From Syntrophaceae bacterium (GTDB lineage Bacteria; Desulfobacterota; Syntrophia; Syntrophales; UBA2185), in contig DNUI01000259.1 of NCBI GenBank assembly GCA_003508565.1, positions 1-7,173 on the forward strand: 7,173 nt of DNA, read 5' to 3'. The position numbers were made by a program, and so were the translations under genes. Each line of letters starts with the position of its first letter. The first letter of the stretch is position 1. Below the pieces are notes generated by a model, which searched no databases, had not been told where the DNA came from, and saw only the letters and a list, made by a program, of their open reading frames with translations. Shown here piece after piece: positions 1 through 5,968 of this stretch.

Positions 1-955
1 GAGTAATCATAGCTGTTTTTTTCTTGGCTTCGATTATGGGCGCCTCGCATGCCTTCAATTTCGCAATGGGCACTCTTGTTTCTTTGTCCATAACGCGATT
101 TGCAGGTAGCTTTTTTATTCGCTCCCATGCTTTCTCTATTTCCTTAAGAGACAAACCAGTTTGTTCCTTATATTTGCGGATTTCATTCTCTGCCTCTTCT
201 CCCTCCGCCACATAATATTTCAGTCTCGATACCATCTTTTCTATCTGTTTTTTACTGAATCTTGCTTTTCTGCATAAGCGGCTTATTCTTTTGGTATTTT
301 TTTCAATTTCCGTGTCAACGATGTCTTTCTGTTCTTTATCCAGGCCTTTTGATTTAAGTTTCCGTTTAAGGTTTTCATTTTTTTTGTCAAGGGCAGTTAT
401 TCTGTCAATCAGCTTCATTACCCTTTCCTTATGCATATCTTCCTCGACAAAACCTTCTTCATCTTCAAGATTGGCCACTATACTCTTTATGCGGAGCTCA
501 CCACTTTTTAGTTTTATGCCGATATCCACCACAGCCTTGACCGACGCTGCGACACCAAAGATGGAGTCCATCACTTCTCTCTCTCCCTCTTCGATTTTTT
601 TTGCAATTTCAACTTCACCTTCTCTGGAGAGTAAGGATACAAGGCCCATCTCACGGAGGTACATCTTGACAGGGTCGCCGGTCTTGCCCACAGTGGCCAT
701 CAGGTCGAGAATATCTTCCTCTTTGACTTCTATTCTTTCGTCTGCAACCTTCTTAACAAGGAGCTTTTCTCCTTTATCTGTATCAATAATATCGATATTT
801 TTTTCACCAAAGAGCATGATGATATCATCGATCTGATCAGAAGATACGACGTCAGAGGGCAGAATGTCATTCACATCGTCATAGGTTAAAAAACCCTTCG
901 CTTCACCCAATGATATCAGCTTTTTAAATTCTTCAGATTCCATTTCTTTTCCCAT
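1..955 (-). CDS. rpoD: RNA polymerase primary sigma factor (sigma-70), N-terminal 318 residues, truncated by window edge
   Basis: This is the housekeeping sigma factor that directs RNA polymerase to most promoters; it acts in the cytoplasm as a holoenzyme subunit. Only the N-terminal 318 residues are visible, because the frame stays open to base 1. Region 1.1 spans about residues 8-75 (FKKLISLGEAKGFLTYDDVN). Region 1.2 spans about 92-125 (GDPVKMYLREMG, then LLSREGEVEIAKKIEEGE). The charged non-conserved region follows, up to ETGL-type residues 264-282 (EQTGLSLKEIEKAWERIKK). The start is ATG at 955, with GGGGAG at 968-963 placed 7 nt upstream. A second in-frame Met at residue 5 is less well placed. 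It lies 54 nt downstream of dnaG, as in the macromolecular synthesis operon of many bacteria. Residues 283-318 do not look like the usual approach to region 2.1 (see findings). Regions 2-4, which carry promoter recognition, lie outside the window. Identification is firm from region 1 and gene order. Confidence 0.96.
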   Translation of the reverse strand, partial: MGKEMESEEFKKLISLGEAKGFLTYDDVNDILPSDVVSSDQIDDIIMLFGEKNIDIIDTDKGEKLLVKKVADERIEVKEEDILDLMATVGKTGDPVKMYLREMGLVSLLSREGEVEIAKKIEEGEREVMDSIFGVAASVKAVVDIGIKLKSGELRIKSIVANLEDEEGFVEEDMHKERVMKLIDRITALDKKNENLKRKLKSKGLDKEQKDIVDTEIEKNTKRISRLCRKARFSKKQIEKMVSRLKYYVAEGEEAENEIRKYKEQTGLSLKEIEKAWERIKKLPANRVMDKETRVPIAKLKACEAPIIEAKKKTAMIT

Positions 956-993
956 ATAGTTACTCCCCGATATTTTTCTTAAAAAGGAACATC

Positions 994-1012
994 TGAGAAC
1001 ACATTGTTCTCA
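994..1012. repeat. Perfect 8-bp inverted repeat at the dnaG stop codon, in the dnaG-rpoD gap
   Basis: TGAGAACA (994-1001) and TGTTCTCA (1005-1012) are exact reverse complements separated by 3 nt. On the coding strand the first three bases of the repeat are the dnaG TGA stop. In the mRNA it could fold as an 8-bp stem with a 3-nt loop, followed 8 nt later by a short U run (positions 984-980). The stem is AT-rich, so it would be at best a weak terminator. A protein operator or an mRNA processing or stability element between dnaG and rpoD is equally possible. The symmetry is seen directly; the role is not known. Confidence 0.55.
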
Positions 1013-2791
1013 ATGTAATGTCTTTTCCTCTCTTAATAATCTTTCTTTTTCTGCTAATAATCTATTACTTAGTTCATTATCACCACTTTCATCGGCTTTT
1101 TTAATCTCCCTTGTCAATATCCTCCCCTTTTCCTTATACCACTTCCGTTTAACTTGCTTCATAGCATCCATAATGATACGTTCAACGATCCCTTCATCGT
1201 AGGGATTTTCATTTATCATTTTTTTAAGGAGCTTCTGTCTGATACCATCATTTTCGATGGTTTGTACAAACAGGGGCGCGTCAAAACTCTCCGAACCTTC
1301 CTTCTCAAACGAATCCGTGAGTCTTTTCGCAAGTGATTTTAAATTCGCACTCAGAAAGCAATTCAAGATATTCTTCTGGACAATTTCAGGAATTTTATGA
1401 GGATATTCCAACATGATATGAATAAGACTTAACTCGACCGTGTCAATATCCATATCCGGTTCTGTTGACACTGCGCCGGGGTTTACGGTCGATGCTTTCA
1501 CAGTACGATTGACCTCTTTAGTCAAAAGCTCCTGATTTATGCCTAACTTCTCCGATACCCTTCTTATGAACAAATCTCTCTCACTTTTATTATCAATATT
1601 GATAATAAAAGACACCGCTTCTCTCAGTGCATCTCTTTTTTCCTCAACAGTGGATACTTTCCCGATTAAATTCTCTATGTAGTAATCGATCATAGACTGA
1701 GCTCGGCCGATAATCTCCTTCAGAGATTCACTTCCGTTCGTCCTTACATACAGATCCGGATCATAACCATCAGGAAGGACAACGGCCTTCGCGCGCACAT
1801 TTCCGGAAAGAAAAAGTTCAATACTCCGCGCAAGGGCCTTCTTCCCCGCAAGATCAGGGTCAAACAAGACAATTACTTCATTAGTGTAGCGCCTGATCAG
1901 ATCTATATGATCTTTCGTCAACGCTGTCCCCAGGGTGGCTACCACGTTCCTCCAGCCCGCACCCCATAAGGTGATGAGATCAAAATACCCTTCAACGAGA
2001 ATGGCATAGCCTTTCCTGCGTATGTCTTCTTTTGTTCGGTTCAGGCCATAGAGATTCCTGCCTTTGATAAATACGGGTGATTCGGGGGTATTTAAATACT
2101 TTGGTTCACCCTCACCAAGAATCCTGCCGCCAAAGGCGATAACATTCCCGCTCACATCCTCGATGGGAAACATTAATCTACCCCGGAAGCGGTCATAATA
2201 TGAACCGCCTCCATTTGTTTTGGGAATGATCAGGCCCGCGCGCTCAAGTAGTTTCAGAGAAATTTTAGATTTCTCGAAATATTCCTTGAGATTTCTCCAT
2301 CCTTCAGTCGCATAACCAAGGCTATATTCCTTGATTACCTCATCATGTATTCCCCTTTTTCCAAGGTATGCTCGTGCCCCGTTGCCTACCTTCGAAAAAA
2401 GGTTCTCGGAAAAATATTTCGCTGCCATGCGATTGATACGGCTAATTTCTTCCCTGGTACGGGAACTCTCTTTTTCTTCACGGGTAAAAATTCTCTCAGG
2501 TATTACCACTCCGGTCTTTCCTGCCAGAAATCTTACTGCCTCGGGAAATGACATATTGTTCATCTTCATCAGGAATGTCAAAACATTGCCGCCTTCCCCG
2601 CAACCGAAGCAGTAAAATATCTGCTTCTCACGACTCACCGTAAAAGATGGCGTTTTTTCCTTATGAAAGGGGCAAAGCCCGAGAAAATTTCTTCCCCCCT
2701 TTTTCAAGGTTACATACTCCGAAACCAGATCAACGATATCTGCTCTTCTCTTTACCTCCTCTATTTTTTCTGGAGCAATATGTCCTTTCAA
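1010..2791 (-). CDS. dnaG: DNA primase DnaG
   Basis: This DNA-dependent RNA polymerase makes the primers for chromosome replication, working with the DnaB helicase. The 593 residues match normal DnaG length. The N-terminal CHC2 zinc-binding domain has C40, H43, C61 and C64 (LCPFHKEKTPSF, then YCFGCGEGG). The catalytic core includes the RGRLMFPI and GGRILGEGEPKYLNTPESP motifs (about 204-240). The TOPRIM fold has E267 (LVEGYFD), D311/D313 (VLFDPDLAGKKA, with Pro where many homologues have Gly) and a further DPD at 344-346. The C-terminal part, about 430-593, is the helicase-interacting region; it is poorly conserved and ends in a helical charged tail. The start codon is TTG (2791). AAGGG lies about 8 nt upstream, and the protein begins just before the IAPEKIEEVKRRADIVDLV segment, as expected. 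A 28-nt perfect palindrome lies within codons 394-403. It sits 38 nt after yqeY and 54 nt before rpoD, most likely in one transcript. Confidence 0.97.
   Translation of the reverse strand: MKGHIAPEKIEEVKRRADIVDLVSEYVTLKKGGRNFLGLCPFHKEKTPSFTVSREKQIFYCFGCGEGGNVLTFLMKMNNMSFPEAVRFLAGKTGVVIPERIFTREEKESSRTREEISRINRMAAKYFSENLFSKVGNGARAYLGKRGIHDEVIKEYSLGYATEGWRNLKEYFEKSKISLKLLERAGLIIPKTNGGGSYYDRFRGRLMFPIEDVSGNVIAFGGRILGEGEPKYLNTPESPVFIKGRNLYGLNRTKEDIRRKGYAILVEGYFDLITLWGAGWRNVVATLGTALTKDHIDLIRRYTNEVIVLFDPDLAGKKALARSIELFLSGNVRAKAVVLPDGYDPDLYVRTNGSESLKEIIGRAQSMIDYYIENLIGKVSTVEEKRDALREAVSFIINIDNKSERDLFIRRVSEKLGINQELLTKEVNRTVKASTVNPGAVSTEPDMDIDTVELSLIHIMLEYPHKIPEIVQKNILNCFLSANLKSLAKRLTDSFEKEGSESFDAPLFVQTIENDGIRQKLLKKMINENPYDEGIVERIIMDAMKQVKRKWYKEKGRILTREIKKADESGDNELSNRLLAEKERLLREEKTLH
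1584..1611. repeat. 28-nt perfect palindrome inside dnaG
   Basis: The 14-nt arm CTTTTATTATCAAT at 1584-1597 is followed with no spacer by its exact reverse complement at 1598-1611. Symmetry stops at 1583/1612 (A opposite A). It falls within dnaG codons 394-403 (SFIINIDNKS), in the linker between the TOPRIM core and the C-terminal domain. The sequence is AT-rich, so an RNA hairpin would have a long A-U stem of moderate stability. The function is unknown; the palindrome itself is directly visible. Confidence 0.7.
2252..2279. repeat. Imperfect inverted repeat within dnaG
   Basis: GAGAAAT (2257-2263) pairs with ATTTCTC (2269-2275) across a 5-nt loop. Skipping one unpaired base (A2256), TTTC (2252-2255) pairs with GAAA (2276-2279). 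This gives an 11-bp stem with a single bulge. It lies in dnaG codons that encode about FEKSKISLK (172-180). Low complexity of the Lys/Phe/Glu codons may explain it; no function is claimed. Confidence 0.35.
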
Positions 2792-2829
2792 GATAGAGAC
2801 CCTTTACTTTATCAGGACTAATCCCTTTT

Positions 2830-3288
2830 TCATGACGTTAATTTTTCTTTTACTTTGTCTCCTATTGTCTTCCCATCTGCTTTTCCGGTTAATTTCGGCA
2901 TGAGCACTTTCATGACTTTCCCCATATCTTTTATACTGGCGGCACCTACCTCTTGTATGGTTCTTTGAATCTCCAAATCTATGTCCTCCTCAGACATCTG
3001 CGCGGGCATGAATTCCTGGATAACTTTCAGTTCCGCCCCTTCCTTCTCCACGAGATCTTCTCTTCCGCCTTTTTGAAATTGATCGATCGAATCCTTCCTC
3101 TGTTTCACCATGGATGATAACATCTGCAGGAATTCGGACTCCGTCATTTTTCTCTTGAGGTCTATTTCCCTGTTATGAATGCCTGTCTTAATCATCCGTA
3201 TCGCCGACAGCCGTATCTTATCCTTTGACTTCGCCGCTAAAACCATCTCGCGATTGATTATTTCATCAAATGCCATGACATCACCCAC
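2830..3288 (-). CDS. yqeY: GatB/YqeY domain protein
   Basis: This is a small cytoplasmic protein of the YqeY family. The family resembles the C-terminal tail domain of the GatB subunit of the tRNA-dependent amidotransferase; its own role is not established, though tRNA binding is suspected from the domain. The 152 residues match the family length. Visible hallmarks are KDKIRLSAIRMIKT (22-35), VKQRKDSIDQFQKGGREDLV (61-80), the IQEFMPAQMSEEDI segment (90-103), and DMGKVMKVLMPKLTGKADGK (121-140). The start is uncertain: GTG at 3288 has GGAAGG (3298-3293) only 4 nt upstream, while ATG at 3276 gives MAFDEIINREM with a weaker GGGTG element. It begins 60 nt after the HIT gene, just downstream of a candidate promoter, and ends 38 nt before dnaG. 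The yqeY-dnaG-rpoD order is common in bacteria. Confidence 0.93.
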   Translation of the reverse strand: MGDVMAFDEIINREMVLAAKSKDKIRLSAIRMIKTGIHNREIDLKRKMTESEFLQMLSSMVKQRKDSIDQFQKGGREDLVEKEGAELKVIQEFMPAQMSEEDIDLEIQRTIQEVGAASIKDMGKVMKVLMPKLTGKADGKTIGDKVKEKLTS

Positions 3289-3298
3289 ACTGCCTTCC

Positions 3299-3336
3299 AG
3301 ATTTAATTAAATTAAGTCACCTCTAATATTTGTCAA
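3299..3336 (-). promoter_or_regulatory. Candidate sigma-70 promoter for yqeY-dnaG-rpoD
   Basis: The HIT-yqeY gap holds an exact -35 consensus TTGACA on the minus strand (3336-3331). AT-rich -10 candidates follow: TTTAAT (3311-3306; 5 of 6 matches, but a long 19-nt spacer) or TAATTT (3314-3309; 16-nt spacer, poorer match). The -10 region overlaps a 12-nt palindrome, ATTTAATTAAAT (3301-3312). A start near 3299 would leave only a short leader before yqeY, which slightly favours the ATG at 3276. The boxes are seen; promoter activity is inferred. Confidence 0.4.
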
Positions 3337-3348
3337 GGATGCTTAGAG

Positions 3349-3696
3349 TCAGTCCAACTCATCCTTAAGTTTCTTTCCACCGAGAACATGCATATGCAGA
3401 TGAAAGATGACCTGCCCCCCTTCTTCATTACAGTTTATAACGGTGCGGAACCCTCTTTTATCAATCCCTTTGACACGGGCCACTTCACGCGCAGCATTAA
3501 TCAGAGAACTTACCGCTTTCATATTGTCGGCCGTAACATCCATAAGAGTCGCGATGTGCCTCTTGGGAATAATGATGACATGTACAGGGGCCATGGGATG
3601 AATATCATCAAAAGCCATGACATCATCATCTTCATACACCCTGCTGCTTGGTATTGTACCATTAACAATTTTGCAAAAAATACAGTCGTCCCTCAT
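3349..3696 (-). CDS. HIT-family (histidine triad, HINT-like) nucleotide hydrolase
   Basis: HIT proteins of the HINT branch hydrolyse nucleoside phosphoramidates and adenylates such as AMP-lysine-type compounds in the cytoplasm. From ATG at 3696 the protein is 115 residues, the usual size. It opens with CIFCKIVNGTIPSSRVYEDD; C5 and C8 form the CxxC zinc site common in bacterial members, and H47 in IIPKRHIATL may be a further ligand. The nucleotide-binding face includes DIHPMAPVHVIIIPKRH. The catalytic triad is HLHMH with H99, H101 and H103, inside GGQVIFHLHMHVLGGKKL. The start is fixed by GGGAGG (3707-3702), 5 nt upstream of ATG. The frame is open for 31 more codons, to a GTG at 3789, giving an unusual Cys-rich extension; I do not favour it. 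It lies between hisA and yqeY. HIT genes are often found near his genes in related bacteria (recalled, not checked). Confidence 0.93.
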   Translation of the reverse strand: MRDDCIFCKIVNGTIPSSRVYEDDDVMAFDDIHPMAPVHVIIIPKRHIATLMDVTADNMKAVSSLINAAREVARVKGIDKRGFRTVINCNEEGGQVIFHLHMHVLGGKKLKDELD

Positions 3697-3816
3697 GCAG
3701 ACCTCCCTTCTTGGAATGAATCTCACTGCCTGGACGGCAGAACATTTACACATGGGATTCCGGAAAAAATGAAGCTCTCCGCAGCACACGAAGGTGGTTG
3801 CTCCTCGCCAACGGAT
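3697..3816 (-). other. hisA-HIT intergenic region with Cys-rich in-frame reading
   Basis: This 120-nt gap separates the hisA stop from the HIT start. From GTG at 3789 the HIT frame is open for 31 codons and reads VCCGELHFFRN, then MCKCSAVQAV, ending in a Cys; it carries five Cys, as a CC pair, a CxC and a single. GAGGAG at 3806-3801 lies 11 nt before that GTG, which is rather far. A small hairpin, CTGCC-5 nt-GGCAG, lies near 3725-3739. There is no clear promoter or terminator. It may be an untranslated spacer, a short leader peptide or a real N-terminal extension of the HIT protein. Confidence 0.35.
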
Positions 3817-4542
3817 TCAATTTTTTGTCAGGCTTATCGCATCCTTCAGTGATATGGCGCCCGAGTACAGTGCTTTGCCGATAATCACCCCGGTTACACC
3901 AAATTTTTCCACTTCAAGAAGTCTCTCAATATCCCGTACACTTGAGACTCCACCCGACGCAATCACCGGTATGTTCACAGACTGGGCAAGATTTTTGGTA
4001 GCCTCGATATTCGGCCCTGTTTCCATGCCATCTCTTTTAATGTCCGTATAGACAATTGCATCCAGATCATATCCTTCGTAACGTCTTGCGATGTCTATAA
4101 CATCTTCTGCTGTCTGTTCCGTCCACCCCTGGACTGCAACCTTCCCCTCATTCGCGTCAATACCAAGGATAATCCGCCCTTTATAGGCATTACATGCTTC
4201 CTTCACAAACCTCTCGTTTTTTAGTGCCATCGTTCCCAGGATAACCCAACTGACCCCTATCGAAATATAGGAATCTATTGTATTCATATCCCTTATACCA
4301 CCGCCTACCTGTATCGGTACCTTGACTTCTTCGACGATACTCTGGATTATTCCCCTGTTACGTGGCGAACCGGCAAGAGAGCCGTCCAAATCAACGATAT
4401 GGATACGCATTGCTCCATGAGCCTGCCACGTTTCGGCAATATCTACAGGATTATTAGAATATACGGTGACACGCCGGAAGTCTCCCTGTGCGAGTCTCAC
4501 ACACTGGCCATTTTTCAAATCAATCGCCGGTATAACGGTCAA
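3817..4542 (-). CDS. hisA: Phosphoribosylformimino-5-aminoimidazole carboxamide ribotide isomerase (ProFAR isomerase)
   Basis: HisA catalyses the Amadori rearrangement of ProFAR to PRFAR, the fourth step of histidine synthesis, in the cytoplasm. It is a (beta/alpha)8 barrel of about 241 residues, the normal length. Numbered from the TTG start, visible hallmarks are VIPAIDLKNGQCVRL with catalytic D8, HIVDLDGS (48-55), VPIQVGGGIR, ILGIDANEGKVAVQGW with the second catalytic D129, YTDIKRDGM (165-173) including T166/D167, and PVIASGGVSS (192-201) plus IIGKALYSG for phosphate binding. The start chosen is TTG at 4542, because GGAG (4553-4550) is then 7 nt upstream and catalytic Asp falls at position 8. 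GTG at 4548 is in frame but only 1 nt from GGAG. HisF is a paralogue of the same fold, but the spacing of these motifs fits HisA. The nearest upstream gene is the lipoprotein (86 nt); hisH and hisF are absent. Confidence 0.95.
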   Translation of the reverse strand: MTVIPAIDLKNGQCVRLAQGDFRRVTVYSNNPVDIAETWQAHGAMRIHIVDLDGSLAGSPRNRGIIQSIVEEVKVPIQVGGGIRDMNTIDSYISIGVSWVILGTMALKNERFVKEACNAYKGRIILGIDANEGKVAVQGWTEQTAEDVIDIARRYEGYDLDAIVYTDIKRDGMETGPNIEATKNLAQSVNIPVIASGGVSSVRDIERLLEVEKFGVTGVIIGKALYSGAISLKDAISLTKN

Positions 4543-4553
4543 TGTCACACTCC
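4540..4553 (-). promoter_or_regulatory. Ribosome binding site that selects a TTG start for hisA
   Basis: GGAG (4553-4550) is separated by 7 nt from TTG (4542-4540). The alternative GTG (4548-4546) is only 1 nt from the GGAG core and so is unlikely to be used. Catalytic Asp numbering (D8) also agrees with the TTG choice. Confidence 0.6.
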
Positions 4554-4628
4554 GGATAAAATTTCATAAGAATGCTAAAATAAAGACTTTGTGCCACCAA
4601 TACACGGTGTTTGCTCATAACCGCTGCA

Positions 4629-5315
4629 TCAATTCTTTCGCAACCCTGGAAACTTCTTCAGAACTTCCTCCATTCCCTCTTCTGTCAATTCTTTTGCGGT
4701 AACCCACCTTCCCCCTTTTTTATAAAAAGAGAAAATCTGGAGAATATCCTCCATCAGCGAAGTTTGTGTCTTATCGAAGCTGCCCCGCCATATGATGGCG
4801 CCATCATTCACTCTGATTAGGTGGATTGCAAAGGCCACTGACGCTGGCTTTTCAGCCGAGTAAGAATATCCCTTTCTTTCCCTGTAACGGTATACATACC
4901 CCATTACAATGCCATCAGCCTCCAGTTCTTGACCAACATTCTTTAAAACTTCCCGAATTTCTGTCTTAAATAGGCCCGAGGTAACCCTCTCATAAATACC
5001 CCCGGTTCTGTCAGGTGGTATAATTGTTAACTCTTTTCCGCCCTTGAGACGCTCGATAAAAACATCTTCAACAATCTTCTCCGCATCCTGGGGGATTTTT
5101 TCAGCAGTAATGAGCACACCGCACACAGGACAGCGTACAGTTTTGAAGGCCCCATCTTCCGGGCTGATTCGCTGAAAGGGTACTACAGCAAGACGATTAA
5201 AGACAACTGTCCCATCATCTTTAAGAGTAGTAGAAACACCACTCGCATAATGGCAACCGGAAACTATGATGATAATGAAAGAGAAAAGAAAGAGATGGCT
5301 AACCCGATTTATCAT
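4629..5315 (-). CDS. Putative lipoprotein of unknown function in the his cluster
   Basis: I do not recognise a named gene. From ATG at 5315 the 228-residue product has a textbook lipoprotein signal: a short basic n-region (MINRVSH), a hydrophobic stretch LFLFSFIIIIV, and the lipobox VSGC with lipidated C21. Residue +2 is His rather than Asp, which by the E. coli rule suggests the outer membrane. The mature part has RLAVVPFQRI (41-50), a CPVC pair (C62, C65), a helix before the LKGGKELTIIPPD strand, GQELEADGIVMGYVYRYRER (128-147), PASVAFAIHLIRVNDGAIIW (157-176) and the tail GGRWVTAKELTEEGMEE. The 'VVPF ... L-A-D-G-I-V-M-G ... W-R-G-S-F' pattern resembles the CsgG/LpoB-like alpha/beta domain of periplasmic lipoproteins; that is inference from pattern only. 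A GTG at 5369 overlaps the hisB stop (GTGA) and gives an 18-residue longer N-terminus. I prefer the ATG because of the signal peptide, with GGAGG 12 nt upstream. Its place between hisB and hisA suggests co-transcription, not a histidine-pathway role. Confidence 0.85.
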   Translation of the reverse strand: MINRVSHLFLFSFIIIIVSGCHYASGVSTTLKDDGTVVFNRLAVVPFQRISPEDGAFKTVRCPVCGVLITAEKIPQDAEKIVEDVFIERLKGGKELTIIPPDRTGGIYERVTSGLFKTEIREVLKNVGQELEADGIVMGYVYRYRERKGYSYSAEKPASVAFAIHLIRVNDGAIIWRGSFDKTQTSLMEDILQIFSFYKKGGRWVTAKELTEEGMEEVLKKFPGLRKN

Positions 5316-5365
5316 GTTGAATGATACCCTCCGGATATTGCCACCCCCTTTTTGGAGATTGCTTA

Positions 5366-5953
5366 TCACAGGCTTCCCTTAGTGGATAAGATGCCTTCAA
5401 TACGGCTGTGAATGGTCACTGCCTTTCTCAAGGCAAGGGCAAAGGCCTTGAATATTGCCTCTGCCATATGGTGATTATTTTTACCATAAACAAGGTTAAT
5501 ATGCAAGGTCATTCCGCTATGGTCGGAAAAAGATTTAAAGAATTCTTTTATCAGAGAGAAGTCAAATTTGCCGATTTTTCTGTACTTAAACTCCACATTG
5601 TAAATAAGATAAGGTCTTCCCGAAATATCTATGGCCACACTGCATAAACTTTCATCCATCGGAACCGTCGCTGATCCGTAGCGTACAATACCTCTTTTAT
5701 TACCAAGGGCTTTTTTCACGGCGTCACCAAGACATATCCCGATATCCTCAACGATATGATGATCATCTATGTGCTTATCACCCTTGGCCTTTACCACCAG
5801 ATCAAAAAGACCATGACGGGCAAAAAGGCTGAGCATATGATCGATGAAGGCTACTGTTGTCGATATTTCGCCATTTCCGGTACCATCTAGATTAAGACCT
5901 ATAGAAATATCTGTTTCCGTAGTTTTTCTATGTATCTTTGCCTTCCTTGCCAT
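5366..5953 (-). CDS. hisB: Imidazoleglycerol-phosphate dehydratase
   Basis: HisB dehydrates imidazoleglycerol phosphate to imidazoleacetol phosphate, step 6 of histidine synthesis, using two Mn ions per site; the enzyme is a 24-mer in the cytoplasm. The 195 residues correspond to the monofunctional form, with no fused histidinol phosphatase. Duplicated metal-binding motifs are visible: FIDHMLSLFARHG (36-48), HIDDHHIVEDIGICLGDAV with DHHIVED at 64-70, DHSGMTLHINLVYGKNNHHM (144-163) and NNHHMAEAIFKAFALALR (159-176) with H161, H162 and E165. The C-terminus STKGSL matches the usual STKGxL end. The start is ATG at 5953 with AAAGGA (5969-5964) 10 nt upstream; the SD overlaps the hisG stop and the gap is only 15 nt. 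It is followed by the lipoprotein gene. The histidinol-phosphate phosphatase must be encoded elsewhere. Confidence 0.97.
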   Translation of the reverse strand: MARKAKIHRKTTETDISIGLNLDGTGNGEISTTVAFIDHMLSLFARHGLFDLVVKAKGDKHIDDHHIVEDIGICLGDAVKKALGNKRGIVRYGSATVPMDESLCSVAIDISGRPYLIYNVEFKYRKIGKFDFSLIKEFFKSFSDHSGMTLHINLVYGKNNHHMAEAIFKAFALALRKAVTIHSRIEGILSTKGSL

Positions 5954-5968
5954 AATCAGTTAATCCTT

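Noticed and set aside
1..18. Vector contamination at the left edge
   Set aside because: The likeness to lacZ-alpha needs a 6-nt deletion and is short; kept only as a note under the RpoD finding, not as a feature.
788..829. Two 12-nt palindromes in rpoD (788-799 and 818-829)
   Set aside because: They fall in Asp/Ile-rich codons (GAT, ATC, ATA), which readily create GATATC-type symmetry; short enough to be chance.
291..836. Plus-strand open frame of 181 codons, Ser/Phe/Ile-rich
   Set aside because: It lies wholly opposite the rpoD reading frame, whose protein has clear sigma region 1.1 and 1.2 motifs. The Ser/Phe-rich composition is the expected shadow of Lys/Glu codons, and there is no convincing ribosome site.
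994..1012. LexA/SOS box at the dnaG-rpoD junction
   Set aside because: Half-sites are suggestive, but the GAACN5GTTC spacing does not fit the LexA boxes I know, and no SOS gene is visible, so I leave it as an unassigned palindrome.
3388..3852. Plus-strand open frame of 154 codons
   Set aside because: It runs antisense across the HIT gene, the hisA-HIT gap and the end of hisA, with no recognisable domain. The minus-strand HIT triad is unmistakable.
4543..4628. Promoter ahead of hisA in the 86-nt gap
   Set aside because: The best pair (TTGGTG, 17 nt, TAGCAT) matches consensus poorly, so I do not list it.
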